Assembly (NCBI GenBank): GCA_032125735.1
Contig: JAQBBZ010000207.1
Coordinates: 1-5,545, forward strand
DNA: 5,545 nt
Direction of reading: 5' to 3'
Source of the DNA: Labilibaculum sp032125735
GTDB taxonomy: Bacteria; Bacteroidota; Bacteroidia; Bacteroidales; Marinifilaceae
The position numbers were made by a program, and so were the translations under genes. The notes beneath the pieces are model-generated. The model searched no databases. It saw only the letters and a program-made list of their open reading frames with translations, and was not told the origin of the DNA. This document shows positions 1-5,545 of the stretch, piece by piece. Each line of letters opens with the position of its first letter. Within the stretch, counting starts at the first letter, position 1.

Positions 1-201
1 GATGATTGGGAATTATCGACTTGTCCGCTTAATTTTAAAGATTTTGATGAATTTCATAGCGAAAACACCTTTCCTCAGGATACCTACAACAGTAAACTTT
101 TCCTAATTAATCAGGAATTTGTTAAGAATTACGAAGCTGAAAAATTCGGTGATTTTGATATGATTTCCATGAATCGTTTGGTTCAGGATTTGAAGAAGTA
201 G
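1..201 (+). CDS. 3' end of an unrecognised protein (5' truncated by the window)
   Basis: Frame 1 is open from the first base through 66 codons and ends in TAG at 199-201. The visible C-terminal part is acidic and aromatic, with many Asp, Glu, Phe and Asn residues. It begins DDWELSTCPLNF and ends NRLVQDLKK. I see no membrane helix, no metal or nucleotide motif and no repeat, and I do not recognise the family. Codon usage is AT-rich like the neighbours, and the residue mix looks like a soluble, folded protein rather than a random frame. It reads in the same direction as the TetR regulator 159 bases downstream, but a gap of that size with a candidate promoter and operator argues against a tight operon. 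No terminator hairpin is visible after the stop. Function cannot be assigned. Confidence 0.62.
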   Translation, partial: DDWELSTCPLNFKDFDEFHSENTFPQDTYNSKLFLINQEFVKNYEAEKFGDFDMISMNRLVQDLKK

Positions 202-264
202 AGAAAATGGGGCAAAATATAAATGAAAAAATCAATTAAATATTGCCTTTTAAAAGATCTTCTC

Positions 265-300
265 TTTGGATTATTTATTGGTACATGATATTAAATTTTG
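265..300 (+). promoter_or_regulatory. weak candidate promoter for the TetR gene
   Basis: A TTTG at 265-268 is followed 23 bases later by TAAATTTTG at 292-300. This resembles the Bacteroidota promoter (TTTG near -33, TAnnTTTG near -7), but the -7 element has one extra base and the spacing is a few bases longer than usual. The implied transcription start would fall just before or within the palindrome at 319-331. This is a by-eye match in AT-rich DNA, so confidence is low. Confidence 0.25.
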
Positions 301-318
301 GAAATAAGATAAATTCTG

Positions 319-331
319 TCGTAACTTACGA
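319..331. promoter_or_regulatory. 13-bp palindrome, candidate operator of the adjacent TetR regulator
   Basis: TCGTAA-C-TTACGA is a perfect inverted repeat with 6-bp arms around a single central base. It ends 29 bases before the TetR start codon and lies just downstream of the weak promoter candidate. TetR-family dimers commonly bind such short palindromes near their own promoter and repress themselves. That assignment is inference from symmetry and position. The repeat is too short, and lacks a loop and U-tract, to be a terminator. Confidence 0.42.
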
Positions 332-360
332 ATAGAGAAGAGGCTTAATTCTTAAAATTT

Positions 361-954
361 ATGATTATGGCAGTAACTAAAATAAAACCAGCAGATGATT
401 TAATGAGAAAAGATATTCTAAACATTGCTTTAGAAATATTTGTACGAGATGGTTATTTCGCGACAACAGGAGCCATGATTGCAAGTGAAGTTGGCATTAG
501 TGAGCAGAAGCTATTTTCTCTTTTTGAGACCAAAGAAAAACTGCTTAACACAATAGTTGCCGAAGCTGTTCATATGATATTCGATAGTGTAGATACAAAT
601 CAGGATGGTAAATTGCTGGAAGTTGAATTACTGTTTTTTATCGATGATTATTTTGATTCCGTTGAAAAAAATCTGGAATTCTTTAAACTTTTCTATTCGT
701 TACGACTTCAACCAGGCGTTGTTGACCAATACAAACATGAGTTGCACGAAATTGTAAGCCCCAAATTTGCTATCATAGGAGACTATTTTCGTAAAGAAGG
801 TGCCGAAAATCCAAAGATGGAAACGCGCTTTCTTGCATCAATGCTGGATGGAATTGCAATGAATTTTGTTTTGGAACCCGAAGGTTATCCAATTGATGAA
901 ATGCAACAGAAAGTTTTGAATATGTACATTAAAAAAGCAGAATTCGAGGATTAA
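361..954 (+). CDS. TetR/AcrR-family transcriptional regulator
   Basis: This 197-residue protein has the usual TetR length and layout. The N-terminal DNA-binding domain covers about residues 15-62: helix 1 (ILNIALEIFVRDGY), helix 2 (GAMIASEVG) and the recognition region (ISEQKLFSLFETKEKLL). This is the typical pattern in which a conserved aromatic precedes K-E-K-L-L. The rest is an all-helical ligand-binding and dimerisation domain that is poorly conserved in the family, so the inducer is unknown. It is expected to act as a cytoplasmic dimer, usually a repressor. Residues 78-89 form an EF-hand-like loop, described under findings. The start at 361 has an in-frame alternative ATG at 367. GAAGAGG near 335-341 is too distant to be a clear ribosome site, which is normal for Bacteroidota. 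No pump or enzyme gene sits beside it in this window, so the regulated genes cannot be named. It is transcribed towards the peptidase gene and ends at the shared terminator. Confidence 0.93.
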   Translation: MIMAVTKIKPADDLMRKDILNIALEIFVRDGYFATTGAMIASEVGISEQKLFSLFETKEKLLNTIVAEAVHMIFDSVDTNQDGKLLEVELLFFIDDYFDSVEKNLEFFKLFYSLRLQPGVVDQYKHELHEIVSPKFAIIGDYFRKEGAENPKMETRFLASMLDGIAMNFVLEPEGYPIDEMQQKVLNMYIKKAEFED

Positions 955-984
955 AAACAATTTGTAAGGAGTAATTACTAATAT

Positions 985-1020
985 AAAAAAAACCGATCTG
1001 ATTTTTTCAGATCGGTTTTT
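985..1020. terminator. bidirectional intrinsic terminator between convergent genes
   Basis: A perfect 9-bp stem, CCGATCTGA (993-1001) with TCAGATCGG (1007-1015), encloses a five-T loop. Eight A precede it (985-992) and five T follow (1016-1020). Read on plus it ends the TetR transcript 30 bases after the stop. Read on minus it ends the peptidase transcript, with an eight-U tail, about 55 bases after its stop. Confidence 0.9.
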
Positions 1021-1074
1021 ATATGTTTTGGAAATTAGCGAATAGCTAACGACTATAAGCTAATGTCTTTAAAT

Positions 1075-3195
1075 TTATTTTAAACCACGTTTGATCAATA
1101 ATGCATCAATACTAGGTTCTGCACCTCTAAATTTCTTGTACAATTCCATCGGATCTTCAGTACCACCCTTAGCCAATACATTATCGCGGAAAGCTGCAGC
1201 AGTTTCCTTGTCAAACAATGAAGTTTCTTTGAATGCCATAAATGCATCAGAATCAAGAACACCTGCCCAAATGTAAGCGTAGTATCCAGCAGAATAACCA
1301 ACAGGGTCAGAAAAAATATGGTTGAAGTATGTTGAACGATATCTTGAATAGATTTCAGGAATTAATCCAAGCTCATCAAGATATTTCTTCTCGAAAGTCA
1401 TTACATCTTCAGTTAACTCTTCCGTTAATGTGTGATATTTCAGATCCAACATGGAAGCAGCTAAGTATTCAACTGTTGCAAATCCTTGGTTGAATTTACC
1501 CGCATCTTGAATTTTCTTCACCAATTCAACAGGAATTACTTCACCTGTTTGGTAATGCTTAGCGTATAATGCTAACATTTCTGGTTCGAAACACCAGTTT
1601 TCCATTACCTGAGATGGAAGTTCAACAAAATCGCGGGAAACAGATGTTCCTGACAACATGTTGTATTTACACTTCGATAAAAAGCCATGTAATGCATGAC
1701 CAAATTCGTGGAATAAAGTTTCTACTTCATCAGGAGTTAATAGAGAAGGAGTATCGCCAACTGGTTTCGTAAAGTTACAAATGTTCATGATTACAGGAGT
1801 AACCAGCTTATCTGTACCAAAACCAGACTGTTTGCGGAATGCGCTCATCCATGCACCACCACGTTTCGAAGCACGTGGGTGATAATCCAAGTAGAAGATA
1901 CCAATGTGTGATCCATCAGCTTCCTGCAATTCGAATACCTGATTTTCAGGATTGAATTTTGCGATATCGTTACGAGGAATAAATTTGATTCCGTATAAAT
2001 TAGTAGCTAAAGCAAAAGCACCATCGCGAACATTGTTAATTTCGAAGTAAGGTTTTAATTCCTCTTCATCTAAATCGTATTTCGCCTTTTTTACTTTATC
2101 TGAATAATACCACCAATCCCAAGAAGCTAACTGGAATTTACCACCTTCTTGATCAATCACTTTTTGCATTTCAATAACTTCTTTTTTAGCATTTGGCAAT
2201 GCTGCTGCCCAAAGTTGATTCAATAATTTAAATGCATTTTCAGGAGTTTTAGCCATGTTCTTATCAAGAACAAATTCTGCATGGTTATTGAATCCAAATA
2301 ACTGAGCACGCTTAAGACGTAGATTTACAATTTTCTTTGCAATTTCTTTGTTATCGAATTCATTGTTATTGTTACCACGATTTATATATCCCATGTAAAT
2401 TTTCTCTCTTAAATCGCGATTGTCAGCGTATTGCAAGAAAGGAAGCATGCTTGGACTTTGAGTAGTAAACAACCATTTACCTTCTTTACCAGCAGCTTTT
2501 GCTGTTTCAGCGGCACCAGCAATAACACCTGCAGGTAAACCAGCAAGATCTTTTTCGTTGTCGATTAGCAATTCGAAGCTATTTGTTTCGGCTAAAACAT
2601 TATCTCCAAATTGTAGCGTTAAAGCTGAAAGTTCTGAATCGATCGCACGTAATTGGTCTTTCTCATCTGCAGCAAGATTTGCTCCGCTACGAACAAAACC
2701 ACTGTAAATTTTATCTAACATGCTTAGTTCTTCAACAGAAAGAGTTAATTCATCTTTTTGCTCGTAAACCGATTTAATTCTTTTGAATAAGTTCTCATTC
2801 AAACTAATATCAGCACTGTACTTTGTCATTAAAGGAGACAATCTTTTTGCAAGAGCTGCAATAGAATCTGTGTTTTCAGATCCTTTAATATTATAGAATA
2901 CATCGCTTACTTTATCAAGTAATGCACCAGACTTTTCGTAGGCAATAATTGTATTTTCGAAAGTTGGTGTCTCCTTGCTGTTAGCAATAGCATCAATTTC
3001 AAGTAATCCTTGTTTCATGCCTTCCATGAAAGCTGGCTCGAAGTGCTCAAATTTAATTAAGTCGAAAGGAACTGTTTGATGTGGAGTGTTGTAGTCTGCA
3101 AAAAACGGATTCTCAGTCTTTTGCTCACTTTTGTTACTATTGCAACCGGTTAAACCGATACCTGCAACAAGTACATAAAGAAAAGTCTTTTTCAC
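1075..3195 (-). CDS. M3-family zinc oligopeptidase, lipoprotein (peptidyl-dipeptidase Dcp-like)
   Basis: This is a thimet-oligopeptidase-type metallopeptidase that cleaves short peptides, probably as a peptidyl-dipeptidase. Numbering is from the GTG at 3195, giving 706 residues. Zinc ligands and the catalytic residue are in HEFGH (496-500: His496, Glu497, His500). The third ligand is Glu525 in DFVELPSQ, 29 residues after the first His as in the family. Substrate-binding residues match His626, Tyr634, Tyr638 and Tyr641 in HIFSDPVGYSAGYYAY. The loop between that His and the first Tyr is two residues longer than I recall for E. coli Dcp. The N-terminus KKTFLYVLVAGIGLTGC is a lipoprotein signal with lipobox Cys18, so the mature enzyme is a membrane-anchored lipoprotein facing the periplasm or cell surface. 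No ATG precedes the signal. The candidates are GTG at 3195, giving a canonical short signal, or TTG at 3240, giving 15 more residues and 721 in total. I prefer GTG. No clear promoter is visible upstream. A close Dcp/oligopeptidase A relative is the main alternative name. Confidence 0.93.
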   Translation of the reverse strand: MKKTFLYVLVAGIGLTGCNSNKSEQKTENPFFADYNTPHQTVPFDLIKFEHFEPAFMEGMKQGLLEIDAIANSKETPTFENTIIAYEKSGALLDKVSDVFYNIKGSENTDSIAALAKRLSPLMTKYSADISLNENLFKRIKSVYEQKDELTLSVEELSMLDKIYSGFVRSGANLAADEKDQLRAIDSELSALTLQFGDNVLAETNSFELLIDNEKDLAGLPAGVIAGAAETAKAAGKEGKWLFTTQSPSMLPFLQYADNRDLREKIYMGYINRGNNNNEFDNKEIAKKIVNLRLKRAQLFGFNNHAEFVLDKNMAKTPENAFKLLNQLWAAALPNAKKEVIEMQKVIDQEGGKFQLASWDWWYYSDKVKKAKYDLDEEELKPYFEINNVRDGAFALATNLYGIKFIPRNDIAKFNPENQVFELQEADGSHIGIFYLDYHPRASKRGGAWMSAFRKQSGFGTDKLVTPVIMNICNFTKPVGDTPSLLTPDEVETLFHEFGHALHGFLSKCKYNMLSGTSVSRDFVELPSQVMENWCFEPEMLALYAKHYQTGEVIPVELVKKIQDAGKFNQGFATVEYLAASMLDLKYHTLTEELTEDVMTFEKKYLDELGLIPEIYSRYRSTYFNHIFSDPVGYSAGYYAYIWAGVLDSDAFMAFKETSLFDKETAAAFRDNVLAKGGTEDPMELYKKFRGAEPSIDALLIKRGLK

Positions 3196-3424
3196 GTTGT
3201 TAGGTTTAGTATTAGTACTTTTTGAATGTTTGCCTGCCAAATTAGTAAATTCTGACTGGTTTTCCTTATGATTTGTCTAGTTTTCGCTACAGACTTGTTG
3301 CAATTTAGAATCAAAATGTACGAAATGTGAAATGTGGAAGGGGAGGTGCTAATTTGGCTCAATTATTTTAAATAGTTGTTAGGGGTTTTTGTGTTTGGGA
3401 GGTAAATCAAACAATTATCTGTTT

Positions 3425-3874
3425 TTAAAGCAGTTTTTTTCTGCGAGTCTCGCCATTTGAATTCATTTTTTTCTTTCCAGAGTCTCTGTTTGCACTTTTG
3501 GGCGAAAAGCTTAAGTAAAATGCGATCCACAGTATGAATAACACAACCGAAATTGAAGCGAATTTGTTAAAATAGAATCCTTTTATTGAGAAAATGATTG
3601 CATCTTGAGGATCTTCCTTTGAGTGAAGAATCTGAAATTTTTTTCCAACAGGATATTCTACATTTTCAGGACCTCTTAGAACATATTGCTTTTGATTCGC
3701 TTCGTAGGCAATAATGGAATAAAAAGATGCTAACATGCCAGTGTTTTCAACAATAATCTTTACAACAACACCTTCTGTTTTTTCTCCATGCACAATCAGT
3801 TTCCAATTTCCATAAATGGGAATTAGTAATATCAATATCGTTATAATAAGAAACTTGGATCCTGAAATTTTCAT
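3425..3874 (-). CDS. small membrane protein resembling DUF3592
   Basis: This is a 149-residue protein with two predicted membrane helices, at about residues 7-24 and 105-123. About 80 residues lie between them, and the C-terminal tail is strongly basic (KKK, RRKK). The basic tail suggests both ends are cytoplasmic, with the middle domain outside the membrane. That domain has a GVVV strand, a tyrosine-containing segment (IIAYEANQKQYVLRG), then YPVGKKFQILHSKEDPQDAII. This resembles the DUF3592 pattern of a G-V-V strand, a Y..NGK.Y segment, and P-G-x-x-V followed by Y-x-P-x-x-P. The match is by eye, and the biochemical role of that family is unknown to me. The start is ATG at 3872-3874 and the stop is TAA. 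It has the same orientation as the peptidase, but a 184-base gap separates them. A terminator isolates it from luxS upstream, so it probably has its own promoter, which I could not identify. Confidence 0.8.
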   Translation of the reverse strand: MKISGSKFLIITILILLIPIYGNWKLIVHGEKTEGVVVKIIVENTGMLASFYSIIAYEANQKQYVLRGPENVEYPVGKKFQILHSKEDPQDAIIFSIKGFYFNKFASISVVLFILWIAFYLSFSPKSANRDSGKKKMNSNGETRRKKLL

Positions 3875-3920
3875 TGAGTACAGTTATTTATCCGCAATAA
3901 ATATAAGGAAATTTAAACAT

Positions 3921-3960
3921 AAAAAGAGGCTGTATTCTAATATGAATAACAGCCTCTTTA
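3921..3960 (-). terminator. intrinsic terminator of the mtnN-luxS operon
   Basis: The stem pairs 3923-3937 (AAAGAGGCTGTATTC) with 3944-3959 (GAATAACAGCCTCTTT). It has 15 base pairs, one bulged base (3948) and a six-base loop. It starts about 20 bases after the luxS stop on the minus strand. The minus-strand transcript leaves the stem into a U-rich stretch (3920-3925 and beyond). It separates luxS from the membrane-protein gene. Confidence 0.88.
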
Positions 3961-3980
3961 AATTTTGTATTGTTTATTCC

Positions 3981-4460
3981 TTATTCAGGATAATTCAAAT
4001 TTTCTTCAGTAAGATTTCCCAAAACCTCAGTTTTGAATTTGTTCGATTCCCATCTCGCCATTGGTAAATCGTGGCTCATGTAATTTCCACACTCAATTTT
4101 GTTCGTTCCTGGAATTTCGTCGGTGAAATTAGCCATGAAATTAAACATCTCCTGAGTTAATTTTACAATATCCTTTGATTCTAAATCACCATGAAAAATG
4201 GCGTAGAATCCAGTTCTACAACCCATTGGGCCAAAATAAATCGTGCGGTCAGCCCATTCCTTATGATTTCTCAAAAAGGTTGCTCCTAAATGCTCCATGG
4301 TATGCATTGCAGGAATATCCATGGCAGGTTCCATATTAGGTAATTTGGTGCGAATATCGAAACTGGTTAAGGTTTCTGCTCCAACTTTATCCTTACGGGA
4401 TACATAAATCCCTCTCTTCAATTTATTGTGGTCGACTGTAAAGCTTGCTATTTTTTCCAT
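3981..4460 (-). CDS. luxS: S-ribosylhomocysteine lyase (AI-2 synthesis)
   Basis: LuxS is a cytoplasmic, metal-dependent homodimer that splits S-ribosylhomocysteine into homocysteine and DPD, which cyclises to AI-2. With the start at 4460 the protein is 159 residues, the normal family length. Metal ligands are His53 and His57 in HTMEHL, plus Cys124 in ECGNY. Glu56 is the catalytic base and Cys81 in GPMGCRTGFY is the catalytic cysteine. The N-terminal SFTVDH (Ser6, His11) and Arg37 are in the expected substrate-site positions. The frame also opens at an ATG at 4493, but the 11 extra residues (MSWEIRIKNRK) match nothing in the family and would overlap mtnN by 23 bases. MEKIASFTVDH at 4460 aligns with the usual start and follows an A-rich stretch. 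The gene lies 10 bases after mtnN and is almost certainly co-transcribed with it. A strong terminator follows. Confidence 0.97.
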   Translation of the reverse strand: MEKIASFTVDHNKLKRGIYVSRKDKVGAETLTSFDIRTKLPNMEPAMDIPAMHTMEHLGATFLRNHKEWADRTIYFGPMGCRTGFYAIFHGDLESKDIVKLTQEMFNFMANFTDEIPGTNKIECGNYMSHDLPMARWESNKFKTEVLGNLTEENLNYPE

Positions 4461-4470
4461 TTTTCTATTT

Positions 4471-5175
4471 TTAATTCTGATTTCCCAACTCACGAACCAT
4501 TTCAGTTACCATTTTGGCTGAATTGACTGCTGCTATCTCAACAAATTCCTGATATTCCATTGCATTCTCCTGTCCTGCAATATCCGAAATAGATCGGATA
4601 ACTACAAATGGAATCTTGAATTGGTAACAGGTTTGTGCAATTGCAGCACCTTCCATTTCAACGGCTTCGGCCTTAGGGAATAGGGTTTTTATCTTACTTG
4701 TAGCTTCTGCATTATTCATGAACTGATCACCAGTAAGAATCGTTGCTTTTTTTGTCTGTAAATCAGTTAATAGATGAACTGACTTATCCGCCAAAGCAAT
4801 TAGTTTCTCATCTGCGATAAAACTAGCAGGCATTCCAGGTACTTGGCCTATTTTATAACCGAAAACGGTACAATCCATATCATGATGAATGACTTCTTCG
4901 GATATTACGATATCGCCAACTTTTAAATTACCAGGAAAGCCACCTGCAGCACCCGTGTTAATCACATAGTCTGGCTGAAAGTTATCAATTAATAAAGCTG
5001 CACCAATGGCCGCATTTACTTTTCCAATACCCGATTGAAGCAAAACGATTTCAACATTGTTTAAATTCCCGGTATAGAAAACAAATGAGCCTTTTTTTTG
5101 TTCTTTTCTGTTGGACAATTGATCGCGAAGCTTCACAACTTCAACTTCCATTGCACCTATAATTCCTATTTTCAT
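4471..5175 (-). CDS. mtnN: 5'-methylthioadenosine/S-adenosylhomocysteine nucleosidase
   Basis: MtnN (also called Pfs) is a cytoplasmic dimeric nucleosidase. It hydrolyses S-adenosylhomocysteine and 5'-methylthioadenosine to adenine plus S-ribosylhomocysteine or methylthioribose. The 234-residue protein is close to E. coli MtnN in length and pattern. It opens MKIGIIGAMEVEV with Glu12 at the catalytic position. SGIGKVNAA (48-56) and NTGAAGG (73-79) form the phosphorylase-fold core. AVEMEGAAIA carries Met174 and Glu175 of the ribose-binding site. SISDIAG carries Asp198, the general acid/base near the adenine N7. ATG at 5175 gives exactly the family N-terminus. It is the first gene of an operon with luxS, which uses its product S-ribosylhomocysteine directly, so the pair recycles SAH left by methyltransferases. 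Tandem -7-like promoter elements lie about 105-120 bases upstream. A futalosine-type nucleosidase is an unlikely alternative given the luxS linkage. Confidence 0.97.
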   Translation of the reverse strand: MKIGIIGAMEVEVVKLRDQLSNRKEQKKGSFVFYTGNLNNVEIVLLQSGIGKVNAAIGAALLIDNFQPDYVINTGAAGGFPGNLKVGDIVISEEVIHHDMDCTVFGYKIGQVPGMPASFIADEKLIALADKSVHLLTDLQTKKATILTGDQFMNNAEATSKIKTLFPKAEAVEMEGAAIAQTCYQFKIPFVVIRSISDIAGQENAMEYQEFVEIAAVNSAKMVTEMVRELGNQN

Positions 5176-5279
5176 GCTGAATAAGATTTAAGATGAGAGA
5201 TATAAGCTAGTAGACTTTTACTCGTCACCAACTCAATTTCCTTCATCAATTCTCAAGTTTGTTAATTTTTTTTGAATGC

Positions 5280-5295
5280 CAAAGGTACAAAACTA
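5280..5295 (-). promoter_or_regulatory. tandem -7 elements, candidate mtnN-luxS promoter
   Basis: Read on the minus strand this is TAGTTTTG immediately followed by TACCTTTG. Both match the Bacteroidota -7 consensus TAnnTTTG exactly. The second would place transcription start near 5273, giving a leader of about 100 bases before mtnN. I see no good TTTG at the -33 position for either copy, which lowers confidence. Confidence 0.5.
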
Positions 5296-5423
5296 TCTTG
5301 CTGTTCGTTCAGGCACGATTAACTTTATTATTCCCTTTTTTCTCTTATCTAAAATTTCAATTCTGAGATCTTTTAAAAGGAAATTTTATTAACTTCATGT
5401 TTCGGATAAGAAAAAGTTATTGG

Positions 5424-5545
5424 ATGACCTTAAAACAATTAAAATATGCTTTGGCTTTAGGCCGAATCGGAAGTTATATCGGTGTAGCCAAGTCGATGGG
5501 AGTTTCGCAACCAGCTATTAGTTTGCAAATACAAGCTTTAGAGGA
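5424..5545 (+). CDS. LysR-type transcriptional regulator, N-terminal part (truncated by the window)
   Basis: Forty complete codons are visible and the gene continues past the window end. The start MTLKQLKYALAL is the classic LysR opening, followed by a winged helix-turn-helix: SYIGVAKSMG, then VSQPAISLQIQALE, with the S-Q-P-x-x-S signature of the recognition helix. LysR proteins are tetrameric activators or repressors with a C-terminal effector domain, which is not visible here, so the ligand and target are unknown. OxyR- or CysB-like identity cannot be decided from this part. An in-frame ATG at 5397 would add nine residues (MFRIRKSYW). I prefer 5424 because it gives the family-standard N-terminus. 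It is divergent from mtnN across 248 bases, an arrangement often seen when a LysR protein controls its neighbour, but there is no direct evidence of that here. No exact -7 promoter element was found in front of it. Confidence 0.9.
   Translation, partial: MTLKQLKYALALGRIGSYIGVAKSMGVSQPAISLQIQALE

Noticed and set aside
223..288. A 21-codon reading frame beginning MKKSIKY with a hydrophobic end (LLFGLFIGT), between the partial gene and the TetR gene.
   Set aside because: It is very short, has no ribosome site or conservation evidence, and overlaps the promoter-like region. It could be a micro-protein or a decayed remnant, but the sequence alone does not support calling it a gene.
1034..1064. 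Small inverted repeats built from ATTAGC/GCTAAT and TTAGC/GCTAA just after the peptidase stop.
   Set aside because: Stems are only 5-6 bp with no U-tract on either strand. The strong terminator at 985-1020 already explains transcript ending.
1091..2777. Several plus- and minus-strand open frames of 61-68 codons lying inside the peptidase gene.
   Set aside because: They are shadows of the M3 peptidase, whose motifs and full length are clear. None has a recognisable product or a start signal.
3312..3320. A TACATTTTG sequence on the minus strand as a possible -7 promoter element for the peptidase gene.
   Set aside because: It has the wrong spacing for TAnnTTTG by one base and no TTTG near -33, so it is not listed as a promoter.
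3322..3335. Two tandem copies of GAAATGT in the gap upstream of the peptidase gene.
   Set aside because: There are only two 7-base copies, with no further periodicity, symmetry or hairpin, so chance is the simplest explanation.
3816..4067. An 83-codon plus-strand frame spanning the luxS terminator and the ends of two minus-strand genes.
   Set aside because: It overlaps luxS, the terminator and the membrane-protein gene on the opposite strand. Its composition looks like translated AT-rich noncoding DNA.

Overview
The window is an ordinary-looking stretch of a low-GC, chromosomal-type genome that fits Bacteroidota, probably a free-living or marine member of the Bacteroidales/Marinilabiliales side of the phylum. 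The organism call is an inference from four signs. There are no strong Shine-Dalgarno sequences and the stretches before the starts are A-rich. There are matches to the Bacteroidota -7 element (TAnnTTTG). There is a lipoprotein M3 peptidase of the Bacteroidota type. The gene products also have that character. No species can be named from the sequence alone.

Layout. Bases 1-201 are the 3' end of an unrecognised plus-strand gene. After a 159-base gap, which holds a 13-bp palindrome that could be an operator, comes a plus-strand TetR/AcrR-family regulator (361-954). A bidirectional hairpin terminator (985-1020) separates it from a convergent minus-strand gene for a lipoprotein M3 oligopeptidase (1075 to 3195, or to 3240). 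Upstream of that, on the same strand, is a small two-helix membrane protein resembling DUF3592 (3425-3874). A second strong hairpin (3921-3960) ends the next minus-strand unit, a two-gene operon of mtnN/pfs (4471-5175) followed 10 bases later by luxS (3981-4460). A LysR-type regulator begins divergently at 5424 and runs off the window. The 248-base gap between it and mtnN holds a tandem pair of -7-like elements facing mtnN. The 184-base gap at 3241-3424 shows only a short GAAATGT tandem repeat and no convincing promoter or terminator. No stretch longer than 300 bases lacks a gene.

How the genes work together. MtnN cleaves S-adenosylhomocysteine to adenine and S-ribosylhomocysteine. LuxS cleaves the latter to homocysteine and DPD, the precursor of AI-2. 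The pair is therefore a complete SAH-detoxification and methyl-cycle branch with AI-2 as by-product. The peptidase probably degrades short peptides at the envelope. The TetR regulator has no obvious target next to it, so it may control itself or distant genes.

No undescribed multi-gene system is evident. The most unusual observation is a near-perfect EF-hand calcium-loop pattern inside the TetR regulator, just after its DNA-binding domain. Other points worth checking are start-site corrections for luxS and the peptidase, and the regulator-adjacent palindrome.
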